Source: Bacteroidales bacterium UBA4893 (GTDB lineage Bacteria > Bacteroidota > Bacteroidia > Bacteroidales > P3). From it: DNA of 45,759 nt. The position numbers were made by a program, and so were the translations under genes. This document shows, piece after piece, positions 24,247 to 33,668 of the stretch. The notes beneath the pieces are model-generated. The model was not told where the DNA came from. It did not search any database and was given only the letters and a program-made list of their open reading frames with translations. The DNA lies in NCBI GenBank assembly GCA_002399025.1, contig DHCV01000041.1, positions 1 through 45,759 of the forward strand, in the 5' to 3' direction. Each line of letters opens with the position of its first letter. The first letter of the stretch is position 1.

Positions 24247-26164
24247 CTAATTTTTCAAATCGGCTATTATTACTTTTGAAATTCCTTACAAGACTTTTAA
24301 TTACTCTAACAATTCCCTCTTCACTTTGATTATGGCACTCTTGTTCCAAATCAACGAAGGATTTAATTACTTCATCCATTTCAAAGGATTCGTTGTTGGC
24401 AACGAAAATCTTGTTATGATAGGTTGGAAGAGAGTGTTCTTTTTGATTAAGAAGTTCTTCATAAAGCTTTTCACCTGGACGAAGTCCTGTAAATTCTATT
24501 TTAATATCTTTTTCAAGCTCAAGATTAGAAAGTTTAATCATCCTCTTTGCCAAATCAACAATCTTAACAGGTTCTCCCATATCAAAAAGGAATATTTCTC
24601 CTCCCTTGCCCATTACTCCTGCTTCCAAAACCAAACGACATGCTTCTGGAATTGTCATAAAATAGCGTATAATATCTGGATGAGTTACTGTAACTGGACC
24701 TCCTTTTTGTATTTGCTGACGAAAACGGGGAATTACAGAACCATTGGAGCCAAGCACATTGCCAAATCGAGTTGTTATAAACTGAGTTTGGGATGTCTTT
24801 CCTAAGGATTGAATATAGATTTCGGCAAATCGTTTGGTTGCACCCATAACATTGGTTGGATTAACAGCCTTATCTGTTGAAATCATTACAAACTTCTTTA
24901 CTCCATACTTTGAAGAAAGGTCTGCAATATTCTTTGTTCCAAACACATTTACCCTAACAGCTTCATAAGGGTGTGCTTCCATCATAGGAACATGTTTGTA
25001 AGCAGCAGCATGAAAGACAATATCAGGACGAATCTGATTAAATACATCTTCAAGTCTTTCCTTGTCTTGAACAGAACATATAATTGTTTTGTATTTTGCC
25101 TCTGGATATTTATCTATTAATTCGTTTTCAATATTATAAAGAGAGGTTTCAGCTTGGTCTAATACACAAATAAGCTTTGGATTGAAACGTGTAAGCTGAC
25201 GAATGATTTCACTGCCAATTGAACCAGCAGCACCAGTAACCATAACTGTTTTATCAGCAATTTCACGGCTTATTATATCAACATTTAGTTTAATCTCTTC
25301 ACGATTTAAAAGCTGTTCAATTTGAATTTCCTTAATCTGTTCCACCTTCAACTCACCATCAGTCCAAGTTTTAATGTGAGGAACAGTCAATACCTTAATC
25401 TTATTTTTATAGCAAAGGTCAAAAATTTCATTCTTCCTTTCGGTGCTAATTCTATTGGTTGCAATAACCAACTCATCAATATCTTTATAGCTTAAAATCT
25501 TTTCAAAATCTTTCTTTCCCCAAATCCTGAAACCCATAATTGACTTTCCAGAAAGAGAATCTTCATCATCAAAAAAGCCTTTAATATAGTATTTTCTTGA
25601 AGCACTCATCATGGTGTTGGCAGTTGCAGTTCCTGTTCTTCCAGCTCCAAAAATGATTATGGAGGTTGTCATACTTATATGTATTCCTGCTTTATAGGCT
25701 TTTTCAAACAACCAACGAACAAACATACGGAAAAGAAAAAGTCCAATATAACACACAAAGAAGTAGATAAGAATTAGCTGTTTGGGGATAAAATCCTTTT
25801 CCAAAGGGTCAATTTTATATTTGTAAATAGCATTAACGATAAGCATTAAAGCACAAGAGAAAACCACAGCAAAGAAAATTCTCATTGCATCACTAAAGGT
25901 AGAATAGCGAATAACACCTTTTGCAACCCTGAAAAGAACTAAGAAACTTGTAGTTAGAACAATTGAAAGTATAAGGAATCTTGCGGAGTAAACATCCAAA
26001 GGAAAGTTGAAATACTTCTCCTTTCCACCAAGAATAAAACCAGAAATAAAGGCAGCAAGAACACAAATACCAAAGTCAATTAGGATAATAACCCAAGAAG
26101 GAAGATACCTGTCTTTCATCAATTTATTAATCAACGAAAGCATCTTTTTATATAGTCTATTCAT
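24233..26164 (-). CDS. Membrane-bound nucleotide-sugar 4,6-dehydratase (WbpM/PglF/CapD-like)
   Basis: A 643-residue enzyme with four N-terminal transmembrane helices (about 23-45, 62-80, 95-115, 128-150), a first Rossmann domain (IIIFGAGRTGTA, 168-180) and a second, catalytic short-chain-dehydrogenase domain starting VTGAAGSIGSEI (309-320). The active region STDKAVNPTNVMGATKR (429-445) has the Met440-x3-Lys444 replacement of Tyr-x3-Lys that marks the large inverting UDP-HexNAc dehydratases such as WbpM and PglF. It likely makes 4-keto-6-deoxy sugars from UDP-GlcNAc for surface glycans. It is followed by the acyltransferase with a 14-base overlap. Confidence 0.92.
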   Translation of the reverse strand: MNRLYKKMLSLINKLMKDRYLPSWVIILIDFGICVLAAFISGFILGGKEKYFNFPLDVYSARFLILSIVLTTSFLVLFRVAKGVIRYSTFSDAMRIFFAVVFSCALMLIVNAIYKYKIDPLEKDFIPKQLILIYFFVCYIGLFLFRMFVRWLFEKAYKAGIHISMTTSIIIFGAGRTGTATANTMMSASRKYYIKGFFDDEDSLSGKSIMGFRIWGKKDFEKILSYKDIDELVIATNRISTERKNEIFDLCYKNKIKVLTVPHIKTWTDGELKVEQIKEIQIEQLLNREEIKLNVDIISREIADKTVMVTGAAGSIGSEIIRQLTRFNPKLICVLDQAETSLYNIENELIDKYPEAKYKTIICSVQDKERLEDVFNQIRPDIVFHAAAYKHVPMMEAHPYEAVRVNVFGTKNIADLSSKYGVKKFVMISTDKAVNPTNVMGATKRFAEIYIQSLGKTSQTQFITTRFGNVLGSNGSVIPRFRQQIQKGGPVTVTHPDIIRYFMTIPEACRLVLEAGVMGKGGEIFLFDMGEPVKIVDLAKRMIKLSNLELEKDIKIEFTGLRPGEKLYEELLNQKEHSLPTYHNKIFVANNESFEMDEVIKSFVDLEQECHNQSEEGIVRVIKSLVRNFKSNNSRFEKLDAKE

Positions 26165-26258
26165 CGTATTACTGCTTTTCTACAATCAAAATATGATATT
26201 ATACCCTTAATTTCAAACCCCAAAATTAATACAATTATCTGTATTTTTACGAAAAACC

Positions 26259-29237
26259 TTATTCTTTCCCCTTCCTCGCTCTCCACAATACTTCAATTGG
26301 ATGAAGAACATTTCTATCGGTTGAGTGTTTGATATGTTCCCTGCAACTTGTTCCTGGTGCTGAAATGATTGTTTCATTATTTGCTTTTAGAATTGCTGGA
26401 AATAGAATTTGATTTCCAATGTTTATTGACATATCATAATGCTTTGCTTCATATCCAAAACTTCCAGCCATTCCACAGCAACCACTTGGAATAACCTCAA
26501 CTTTATAGTTCTTAGGTAGAGATAGTACCTTTTCCATATTTTCAGTCCCTATTAATGCCTTTTGCTGACAGTGTCCATGAAGAAGAATGTTGCGAGGTTG
26601 AGTTGTGAAATCTTCCGAAGTGATGTTTCCACTGTCTATCTCATGAGCTAAAAACTCATCAAAAAGGAATGTATTTCTTATTACTTGATTGGTTTCTTCC
26701 GATTTTAACTTAGGCTTAACCAGGCTTGGATATTCATCTCTAAAACTTAAAACCGTTGAAGGCTCTATCCCTATTAGTGGAGTATTATCATTTATAATTC
26801 CTCTAAGAGCTTTAAGATTTTTATTTGCCAAATGTTTTGCTCTCTTTACCATTCCTTTTGACATGGGTATCCTTCCACTTTCTCTAATTGGAGCGATTTC
26901 TATTTCATAACCCAAAGACCTTAGTAGTTTGATTGCTGAGAAACCAATATGTGAGTCTTGATAGTTGGTAAATTCATCAGCAAAGAAATAAACCTTTTTC
27001 TTGGTTTTTGTAGAGTAGGAAGTTGAAAGTTCTTCTTCTCTTTTAACCAATTGCCTCAATGTCCATTCATTCAAAGTTGGTAATGTTCGCTTGGGAGAGA
27101 ACTTCAATATTTTTTTAATTAAGGAAGAAGTCCACTCATTAGTAATAACCCAATTATAAAGTTCGGGGAATATTGACCCTATTCTTTGAAAAGAAGTAAG
27201 GTAATTGATAAGTATTATTCTTAATGGTAATCCATTAACATCATAGTAGTGTTGAAGAAATTCCGATTTTAGTTTTGCTATATCAACATTTGAAGGGCAT
27301 TCATTCTTACAACCCTTACAGCTAAGGCAGTTATCTAATATCCAATATAGTTCTTGATTGTCAAAAGGATTATTATTCTTTGGATTGGTATAGTATTCTC
27401 TCAGTGCGTTTGCTCTGGCTCTTGGAGTAAAGCGTTCATCGTTTGTTGCACGATAGGAAGGACACATTGTATTTAAAAACTCAACACCCTTTCTGCAATC
27501 TGCACTTCCATTGCATTGCTCAACTGCCGAAAGCAATCCTTTCTGCTCAGAGAAATCATAATAGGTTGGGATATTGTTTAAATCAAGTCTTTTCTTATTA
27601 TTTTCTTCAATAAATTGGGAATATCTTAAGGAAGTATCCATTGGAGGAGTGTCTATTATCTTTCCTTTATTAAAGATATTATCCTTATCCCACACTTGTT
27701 TGAGCTCCTTCATTAAGTCATAAATCTCCTCTCCATACATTAAAGGTATAAACTCTCCTCTTAGTCTTCCATCTCCATGTTCTCCACTAAGACTACCTCT
27801 ATATTTCTTAACCAAATTGGCAACATCAACACTCACTTTTCTGAAAAGGGCAACATCTTCTTTGTTTTTAAGGTCTAAAACAGGACGAAGATGAAGTTCT
27901 CCTGTTGCAATATGAGCATGATAAACACAAGAAAGATTATATTTTTGAAGGATTTGCTTAAACTCCTTAATATAGGCACTAAGTTTTGAAGGAGAAACGG
28001 ATGTATCTTCAATAACAGAAACTGGTTTTGAACTACCTGGAATATTTGTTAAAAGTCCAAGCCCAGCCTTTCGCAAAGCCCAAACCTTAGCAATATCTTT
28101 TCCCTTAACAACAGCAAAAGCATAACCCTTATTCTCCTTTTTTAGAGCTTCAATTATTCTATTTGTTTTTGCTTCCAATTCCTCTTCAGTTTCTTCAGCA
28201 AGCTCAATTATAAGAATTGCCTCAGGGCTTCCCTCAACAAAAAACATATTCTTTCTCTGCTCAATATTCCTACTTGCAGACGTCAATATATTATTATCCA
28301 TTAACTCAATGGCAACAGGACTATGTTCTAAAGCTATTAAATTTCCATCAAAACTATCTTCTAAAGACGCAAAATGAGCACATATTAAAGCCTTATTCTT
28401 TGGCGGAAGTGGCATAAGGTTTAGCTTAAACTCTATTCCAAATCCTAAAGTTCCTTCCGATGCTGCAAAGAGTTTGGAAAGATTAAATTCTTTATTGCTC
28501 TCTATATTAAAGACATTATTATCAAATATCTCATCTAATGCATAACCATTATTTCTTCTTCGGATTTCCTTTTCAGGGAATGCTTCAACAATCTTGTTTT
28601 GAATTTCTTTATCAGAATACCTTTCTTTAAGATGTTTATATATTTCTCCCTCAAGATTTGGAAGAAGAGTTTTTTCTTCAAATTCTTCTTTGCTAAGCTT
28701 CTGAAATGTTACTTCTTTATTATTAGCAAGAATTGCCTTTACTTCTAAAAGATGATCACGTGTTGAACCATATACCAAAGAATGTGAACCACAGCTATTA
28801 TTCCCCACCATTCCCCCAATCGTACAACGATTGGAAGTGGAGGTTTCGGGAGCAAAGAATAAATTGTAAGGTTTTAAAAAGTTATTAAGTTCATCCAAAA
28901 CAATTCCTGGCTCAACCCTAACCCATCTTTCTTCAACATTGAGCTCAAGAATTTGTTTCATATATCTTGAAACATCAACCACAAGACCATTTCCAACGAC
29001 TTGACCAGCAAGTGAAGTTCCTGCTCCTCTTGGGATTAGGTTTATTTTATTCTGATTGGCAAAAGCAACTAACTCCCTAATGTCTTCCTTGTCTTTGGGA
29101 AGAGCAACTCCAAAAGGAACCTCCCTATAAGCAGAGGCATCAGTTGAATAAACAATCTTGGAAAGCTCATCAAAAAGTAAATCACCCTTAAAACCTTCTT
29201 TTAGATTCTTTATTTCTTTCTTTATATTAGACTTCAT
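26259..29237 (-). CDS. FAD-binding and Fe-S oxidoreductase (YdiJ/GlcD-GlpC fusion type)
   Basis: A 992-residue flavoprotein. The N-terminal FAD_binding_4 domain contains LIPRGAGTSLAGQVVGNGLV (about 54-73) and MVGNNSCGSHSLVYGSTRDH; the central GlcD-type C-terminal domain has HAHIATGELHLRP and SGEHGDGRLRGEFIP. Then a ferredoxin-like motif CLSCKGCKNECPSNVD and, near the end, a CCG domain with HGHCQQKALIG and SGCCGMAGSFGYEAKHYD. YdiJ-type proteins oxidise D-2-hydroxy acids (D-lactate or D-2-hydroxyglutarate) and pass electrons onward. The electron acceptor here is unknown. It lies 24 bases downstream of the nuclease gene. Length agrees with YdiJ (about 1000). Confidence 0.9.
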   Translation of the reverse strand: MKSNIKKEIKNLKEGFKGDLLFDELSKIVYSTDASAYREVPFGVALPKDKEDIRELVAFANQNKINLIPRGAGTSLAGQVVGNGLVVDVSRYMKQILELNVEERWVRVEPGIVLDELNNFLKPYNLFFAPETSTSNRCTIGGMVGNNSCGSHSLVYGSTRDHLLEVKAILANNKEVTFQKLSKEEFEEKTLLPNLEGEIYKHLKERYSDKEIQNKIVEAFPEKEIRRRNNGYALDEIFDNNVFNIESNKEFNLSKLFAASEGTLGFGIEFKLNLMPLPPKNKALICAHFASLEDSFDGNLIALEHSPVAIELMDNNILTSASRNIEQRKNMFFVEGSPEAILIIELAEETEEELEAKTNRIIEALKKENKGYAFAVVKGKDIAKVWALRKAGLGLLTNIPGSSKPVSVIEDTSVSPSKLSAYIKEFKQILQKYNLSCVYHAHIATGELHLRPVLDLKNKEDVALFRKVSVDVANLVKKYRGSLSGEHGDGRLRGEFIPLMYGEEIYDLMKELKQVWDKDNIFNKGKIIDTPPMDTSLRYSQFIEENNKKRLDLNNIPTYYDFSEQKGLLSAVEQCNGSADCRKGVEFLNTMCPSYRATNDERFTPRARANALREYYTNPKNNNPFDNQELYWILDNCLSCKGCKNECPSNVDIAKLKSEFLQHYYDVNGLPLRIILINYLTSFQRIGSIFPELYNWVITNEWTSSLIKKILKFSPKRTLPTLNEWTLRQLVKREEELSTSYSTKTKKKVYFFADEFTNYQDSHIGFSAIKLLRSLGYEIEIAPIRESGRIPMSKGMVKRAKHLANKNLKALRGIINDNTPLIGIEPSTVLSFRDEYPSLVKPKLKSEETNQVIRNTFLFDEFLAHEIDSGNITSEDFTTQPRNILLHGHCQQKALIGTENMEKVLSLPKNYKVEVIPSGCCGMAGSFGYEAKHYDMSINIGNQILFPAILKANNETIISAPGTSCREHIKHSTDRNVLHPIEVLWRARKGKE

Positions 29238-29261
29238 TTCTAATTATTTGTAAATTCATTT

Positions 29262-30128
29262 TTAATCATTCCTTTCCCAATCCCAAATACTACAAGAATT
29301 CTTTAAGTTGATTATTGATTTGGATAGTGGAAAGTCTGGAAAGAATATCATCCCTGTTAAGGCTTCCAAATCTTCCAAACTCATACTATAATGAAAAATA
29401 TCTTCCCTTAAGTTCTTGTTTTCCATAACAAACCCTATTGCCTTATAGCTTGGATATGAAATATCAATTATTACCTTGTAGAACCTATAGGGTACGGACA
29501 CTCTATTCTTTTGTCCAATTATTGTTATTATTGAATCGAACAAAGCTCCCGATATAACAATTATACTATCATTCTCTACAGCCCACTCCCTAACCTTTTT
29601 CTCCAACTCGTGCCATTTCCCAGCATTAAAGGAATGGAGCTGAGGGGCAATATTGCTCATTAGGAAGGTCAAATTTTGTGCCTCTTGCGAAAAACTCATA
29701 TCAGCACTTGGACATATATGCCCTCTATCATAGCCCGAATGCTTATAGTCTCCACTTTGAGCTGAACCTGTTGATACCTTTCTATCTGCTTTGAAGTTAT
29801 TTCTCCTTTCGGCATTACGTTCCAAAACCATTTCCTTTGTGAGTAAATACGCCACCCATCCAGCAATTTCATGATTTTCAGAATAGCCAAGCTTATAGTA
29901 TTTATGATCGACAACCTCAAGGTAATTCCTATTGATTTTCTTTCTAAAATTATCATTTCTTACTCGCTTTACAAAGGTTCTATCAATTTTTCTTTCGGTG
30001 CTTATTGTTTTAATGTAGGGTATTGCGTTATCTATGGTTAGAATTTTCTTTATTGGTTGCGAAAAAGCAATGGTTGGCAATAGCCAAAATGCAATTAGAA
30101 CAACAGTAAGTAGAAATATTCTTTTCAT
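29262..30128 (-). CDS. Secreted DNA/RNA non-specific endonuclease (NUC1 family)
   Basis: A 288-residue secreted nuclease. It starts with a signal peptide MKRIFLLTVVLIAFWLLPTI, cut near AFS-Q24. The NUC1 ββα-metal site is complete: DRGH (134-137, His137 the general base), then Asn159, Asn168 and Glu176 in SNIAPQLHSFNAGKWHELE, which bind and position the metal. Such enzymes degrade DNA and RNA outside the cytoplasm, for nutrition or competition. It is 28 bases after the ispG stop and 24 bases before the FAD oxidoreductase, all on the same strand, so it may share a transcript with ispG. Confidence 0.93.
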   Translation of the reverse strand: MKRIFLLTVVLIAFWLLPTIAFSQPIKKILTIDNAIPYIKTISTERKIDRTFVKRVRNDNFRKKINRNYLEVVDHKYYKLGYSENHEIAGWVAYLLTKEMVLERNAERRNNFKADRKVSTGSAQSGDYKHSGYDRGHICPSADMSFSQEAQNLTFLMSNIAPQLHSFNAGKWHELEKKVREWAVENDSIIVISGALFDSIITIIGQKNRVSVPYRFYKVIIDISYPSYKAIGFVMENKNLREDIFHYSMSLEDLEALTGMIFFPDFPLSKSIINLKNSCSIWDWERND

Positions 30129-30156
30129 AATTATCTTTTTCTAATCTTTTCTAAGC

Positions 30157-31371
30157 CTATTTCTCAATCCAACGCCCATCACTCTTAATCATATCAATAA
30201 GCTTTTCAATCGCCTCTTCTTCATTAGTATTTTGAAAAGCTAATTCCTTGCCCCTATAAAGATTTACTGTGTTTTTGCCCGAACCAACATAACCATAATC
30301 AGCATCTGCCATTTCTCCTGGACCATTAACAATACAGCCCATAACACCAATCCTAACTCCAACCAAATGCTCGCATCTTTCTTTCACCTTGCTCAAAACT
30401 GATTCCAAATCGTAGCTTGTCCTTCCACAAGTTGGGCAGGAAATAAACTCTGCCTTATAGATTCTATCTCCAGAGGCTTGAAGAATATCCTTTGCAACAG
30501 GGATTTCTGCCTCAGGCTTATCGGTTAGGGAAACTCTTATGGTATCCCCTATTCCCAAAGACAAAACTGTTCCAATTCCAACAGCCGACTTAATCTTCCC
30601 ATCCTCTCCGCTTCCTGCCTCTGTTACTCCAAGATGAATTGGATAAAGCAGTCCTTCATTGTCCAACATCTCTTTCATAAGCCTAACTGCAGACACCATT
30701 ACCTTAACATTTGATGCTTTTTGAGATAAAACTAATGAATCGAAATCCATTGAATGTATTATTCTCGCAAACTCCAATGCCGACACAGCCATAGCAAATG
30801 GAGTGTTACCATAACGAGCCACAACCCTTTGAGAAAGTGATCCGTGATTGGTTCCAACTCTTATTGCAGTATTATGTTTCTTGCAAATCTCAATAAGAGG
30901 GGAAAGTCTTTCCTTAATCTTATCCAACTCCTCATTATACTCCTTTTCGCTAAAAGAAAGTGAGTTTTTGTTTCTCTCAAAATAGTTTCCTGGATTGATT
31001 CTTACCTTATGAACAATCTCTGCAGCAACCTCAGCCGCTTTTGGATTGAAATGAATATCTGCAATTAGAGGTACAAAGCAATTTCTCTTCTCCAATTCAT
31101 TTCTAATCTCATAAAGATTTTGAGCAGCACGAACATCTTGTGCCGTTATCCTCACTAACTCACAACCAGCCTCAACCAGCCTCAAGGTTTGATTCACCGT
31201 ATCCATGGTTTTCATAGTGTCGGTATTGGTCATGGATTGAATACGGATTGGATTCACTCCTCCAATCCCAATATTTCCAACCTTAACCTCCCAAGACTTT
31301 CGTTTCTCATACAAAAACGAAGCAAAATCTTCCTTTTGAAGAATATTTTGGTCAAATTTTTCCTTATCCAT
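30157..31371 (-). CDS. ispG: 4-hydroxy-3-methylbut-2-enyl diphosphate synthase (GcpE)
   Basis: IspG carries out the next-to-last step of the MEP isoprenoid pathway, using a [4Fe-4S] cluster. Ligands Cys312 and Cys315 (SCPTCGR), Cys346 (MGCIVNGPGE) and Glu353 align with the E. coli set. The TIM-barrel part has IQSMTNTDT, ADIHFNP, VRINPGN and RVGTNHGSLS. At 404 residues it is the compact two-domain form, whereas many Bacteroidetes carry a form of about 600 residues with an inserted domain. No Shine-Dalgarno sequence precedes the ATG. A -7 box lies 44 bases upstream. Confidence 0.96.
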   Translation of the reverse strand: MDKEKFDQNILQKEDFASFLYEKRKSWEVKVGNIGIGGVNPIRIQSMTNTDTMKTMDTVNQTLRLVEAGCELVRITAQDVRAAQNLYEIRNELEKRNCFVPLIADIHFNPKAAEVAAEIVHKVRINPGNYFERNKNSLSFSEKEYNEELDKIKERLSPLIEICKKHNTAIRVGTNHGSLSQRVVARYGNTPFAMAVSALEFARIIHSMDFDSLVLSQKASNVKVMVSAVRLMKEMLDNEGLLYPIHLGVTEAGSGEDGKIKSAVGIGTVLSLGIGDTIRVSLTDKPEAEIPVAKDILQASGDRIYKAEFISCPTCGRTSYDLESVLSKVKERCEHLVGVRIGVMGCIVNGPGEMADADYGYVGSGKNTVNLYRGKELAFQNTNEEEAIEKLIDMIKSDGRWIEK

Positions 31372-31414
31372 AAGCTAAAGCCAAATTTCTGAATATCCTA
31401 ACATACATTTTATG

Positions 31415-31422
31415 CAAAAATA
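31415..31422 (-). promoter_or_regulatory. Bacteroidetes-type -7 box for ispG
   Basis: The minus strand reads TATTTTTG, a full TAnnTTTG match, giving a leader of about 35 bases to the ispG ATG at 31371. A -33 box is not clear. Confidence 0.45.
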
Positions 31423-31508
31423 CAATAAGAAAACTATAATATTGATTTTTTGTGAATAAAATTTTGTTCATTTCCAAACATCTATAAAAAAGGTGAGTTA
31501 AAACATTA

Positions 31509-31634
31509 GTAAAATAAAACTTGATTCTAATTTACTGAAACTTGATTCTATGAAAATAAATGAAGGTTAAGTAAAAATAAATGAGACTTATCTGGGAATA
31601 AACAAGACTTATTTCAAAATATCCTTGAGTTATT
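31509..31634. repeat. Degenerate 21-bp tandem repeat array (six units)
   Basis: Six units in perfect 21-base register (31509, 31530, 31551, 31572, 31593, 31614), the last running into the rlmN stop codon. Shared cores are AATAAA in the middle and GACTTAT or GATTCTA at the end. The sixth unit contains AAAATATCCTTGA, also present in the array at 7355-7522. It lies between the stop of rlmN and the promoter of ispG. Confidence 0.7.
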
Positions 31635-32655
31635 TTCTCTTAGAGAGTTCTTTGGTTGAGAGCAATCCACAAGCAGCAAGTATGTCTTGTCCTTTTGATT
31701 GGCGAATGGTTGTGGCGAGGTTAAAGCCTTCCAATTCCTTTTGAAATTCTTCCATTTCTTGGGGCGATGGTGCTGAAAAAGGAAACTCTGGGGTTGGGTT
31801 ATAGTAGATTAGATTGACCATTGCGTCAAGTCCTCGTAGGAGATAGGATACTTCTTTGGCGTGAGAATAGGTGTCGTTGATGCCTTTTAGGACTATGTAT
31901 TCGAAGGTTAGTCTCCTTTGTCCGTACCAATTGTACTTTCTGAGTTCGTCACATACTTCTTCAATTGGATATTTATTTTCTAAAGGCATAATTTGGAGTC
32001 TTTCCTCGTGAAAAGGATTATGCATTGAGATTGCTAAATGACAAGTTGTTTCATTAATAAATCTTATCATTTGAGGGATGATTCCAGAGGATGAAACAGT
32101 AATTCTACGGCTACTTAGGGCAAATCCCCAAGAAGAAGTTAGGATTTCTATGCTCTTAACGACCTCTTCATAGTTGTCAAATGGCTCTCCCATCCCCATG
32201 TAAACTATGTTACTAACCTCATCAAACTCATCAATTGAGCGAAGAAAGTTAATTATTTCCCCAGCATCAAGGTTGCGAAGAAATCCCTGCTTGCCTGTGG
32301 AGCAAAAGCTACAGTTCATCTTACATCCGACCTGGGTTGAAACACAAAGGGTAAGACGTTTCTTATCTGGGATTAGAACGCTCTCAACAAAGGTATTTTC
32401 GCCGTATTGATAAAGGTATTTTATTGTTCCGTCTTCCGAAATTGCTTCCTTAATAGGCTTTTCTATTCCTACTATATAGGTTTCTGAAAGTGATTGACGA
32501 GCCTTTAGGGAGAGATTTGTCATTGAATCAATGTCCAAAACCCCCTTATTATATATCCAATCGGCAACTTGTTTTGCGGTAAATTTCGGCAATTTGAGCC
32601 CCAAACAAACCTCTTCCAACTCTTTTAGAGTCTTTCCTAACAGTTTTTCTTTCAT
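31630..32655 (-). CDS. rlmN: 23S rRNA A2503 / tRNA A37 C2-methyltransferase RlmN
   Basis: A radical SAM methyltransferase that methylates adenosine 2503 of 23S rRNA and A37 of some tRNAs. The cluster motif is C111-x3-C115-x2-C118 (CKMNCSFCSTG). The two cysteines of the mechanism are Cys104 (LCVSTQVG) and Cys329 (ILAACGL). Other landmarks are VYMGMGEPFDNYEEV and LAISMHNPFHEERLQIMP. The length of 341 is normal. Its ATG overlaps the stop of the upstream radical SAM gene by four bases, so translation is coupled. Confidence 0.97.
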   Translation of the reverse strand: MKEKLLGKTLKELEEVCLGLKLPKFTAKQVADWIYNKGVLDIDSMTNLSLKARQSLSETYIVGIEKPIKEAISEDGTIKYLYQYGENTFVESVLIPDKKRLTLCVSTQVGCKMNCSFCSTGKQGFLRNLDAGEIINFLRSIDEFDEVSNIVYMGMGEPFDNYEEVVKSIEILTSSWGFALSSRRITVSSSGIIPQMIRFINETTCHLAISMHNPFHEERLQIMPLENKYPIEEVCDELRKYNWYGQRRLTFEYIVLKGINDTYSHAKEVSYLLRGLDAMVNLIYYNPTPEFPFSAPSPQEMEEFQKELEGFNLATTIRQSKGQDILAACGLLSTKELSKRK

Positions 32656-33608
32656 TTGTATAGCCTTCCTTGATAGGTGTTTCTTTCAATCATTCTTTTT
32701 TCAATTAGAGCAACCACTTCTTCATTTCGGATATTTCCCCATCCTTCATGTGCCCTATAGCGAGGAGGAACCTCTCCGGAGAAACGTTCTATAACAATAT
32801 TAGGGTCTAATTTTTCCAAGAAATCAATAATAAATTCTTTGTATTCTTCAAAGGGAAAGAGCTTAAAGTCCAGTGGGTTTTGCTCATAATCCTTTAATAT
32901 TGAAGTGTTTTTGAAGAGTTGTAGCTGATGAAACTTCAAGGAGGTTAGTCCAAGTGAGGAAAGGATGTTTGACTGTTCCAGCATCATTGTTGTGGTTTCG
33001 CCAGGTAATCCAAAGATTATATGTCCTCCCGTTTTGATTCCTCTTTCAACACTTTGAGTAATTGCCCATTTGGTTTGGGAAAAACTATGCCCTCGATTAA
33101 TTCTTTCAAGGGTTTTGTCGTAGCAACTTTCTATCCCAAACTCCAACATAATGTAGTGGTTCTTTGAGAGTTCTGCGATATAATCCAACTTTTCTTCATC
33201 AACACAGTCGGGTCTTGTCCCAATTACTAATCCAATAATGTTTTCATTGCTCAGGGCTTGAGAATATATTTTCTTAAGTTTATCGAGGCTTGCATAGGTA
33301 TTGGAGTGTGGTTGAAAATATGCTAAGTACTGATTTGCTTTGGGATATCTTTGGCGATGAAACTCCACCCCTTCTTCAATTTGTTGGGTTATGGACTTAT
33401 GCGGTTGGCAGTAGGAAGGATTAAAGGCATCATTATCACAGAAAGAGCAACCTCCAATACCTAAGGTTCCATCTCTGTTTGGACATGTAAAGCCTGCATC
33501 AATGGAAAGTTTCTGTATTCTTGAGCCAAATATCTTTTTAAAATAGTTTGAATAAGCATTATACGGACGATGTGTTCCCCAAATATATTCTGTCTTTTCC
33601 TTGCTCAC
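32652..33608 (-). CDS. TIGR01212-family radical SAM protein (YhcC-like)
   Basis: A 318-residue radical SAM protein. The cluster-binding cysteines lie in the segment from Cys42 through Cys54 and Cys57 (TCPNRDGTLG, then GGCSFCDND), the extended spacing found in the YhcC/TIGR01212 group. FQPHSNTYASLDKLKKIYSQ, IGTRPDCVDEEKLDYI and GGHIIFGLPGETTTMMLEQS are also family hallmarks. The substrate is not established; RNA modification has been proposed for relatives. It overlaps rlmN by four bases and begins 60 bases after the LutA-like gene, so it may be at the end of the rnf transcript. Confidence 0.92.
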   Translation of the reverse strand: MSKEKTEYIWGTHRPYNAYSNYFKKIFGSRIQKLSIDAGFTCPNRDGTLGIGGCSFCDNDAFNPSYCQPHKSITQQIEEGVEFHRQRYPKANQYLAYFQPHSNTYASLDKLKKIYSQALSNENIIGLVIGTRPDCVDEEKLDYIAELSKNHYIMLEFGIESCYDKTLERINRGHSFSQTKWAITQSVERGIKTGGHIIFGLPGETTTMMLEQSNILSSLGLTSLKFHQLQLFKNTSILKDYEQNPLDFKLFPFEEYKEFIIDFLEKLDPNIVIERFSGEVPPRYRAHEGWGNIRNEEVVALIEKRMIERNTYQGRLYK

Positions 33609-33668
33609 TTATATTTTTCCTCTGTTTTTTAATACAAAAGTCTAAATCAATCAGACTTGGTTTTAAGA

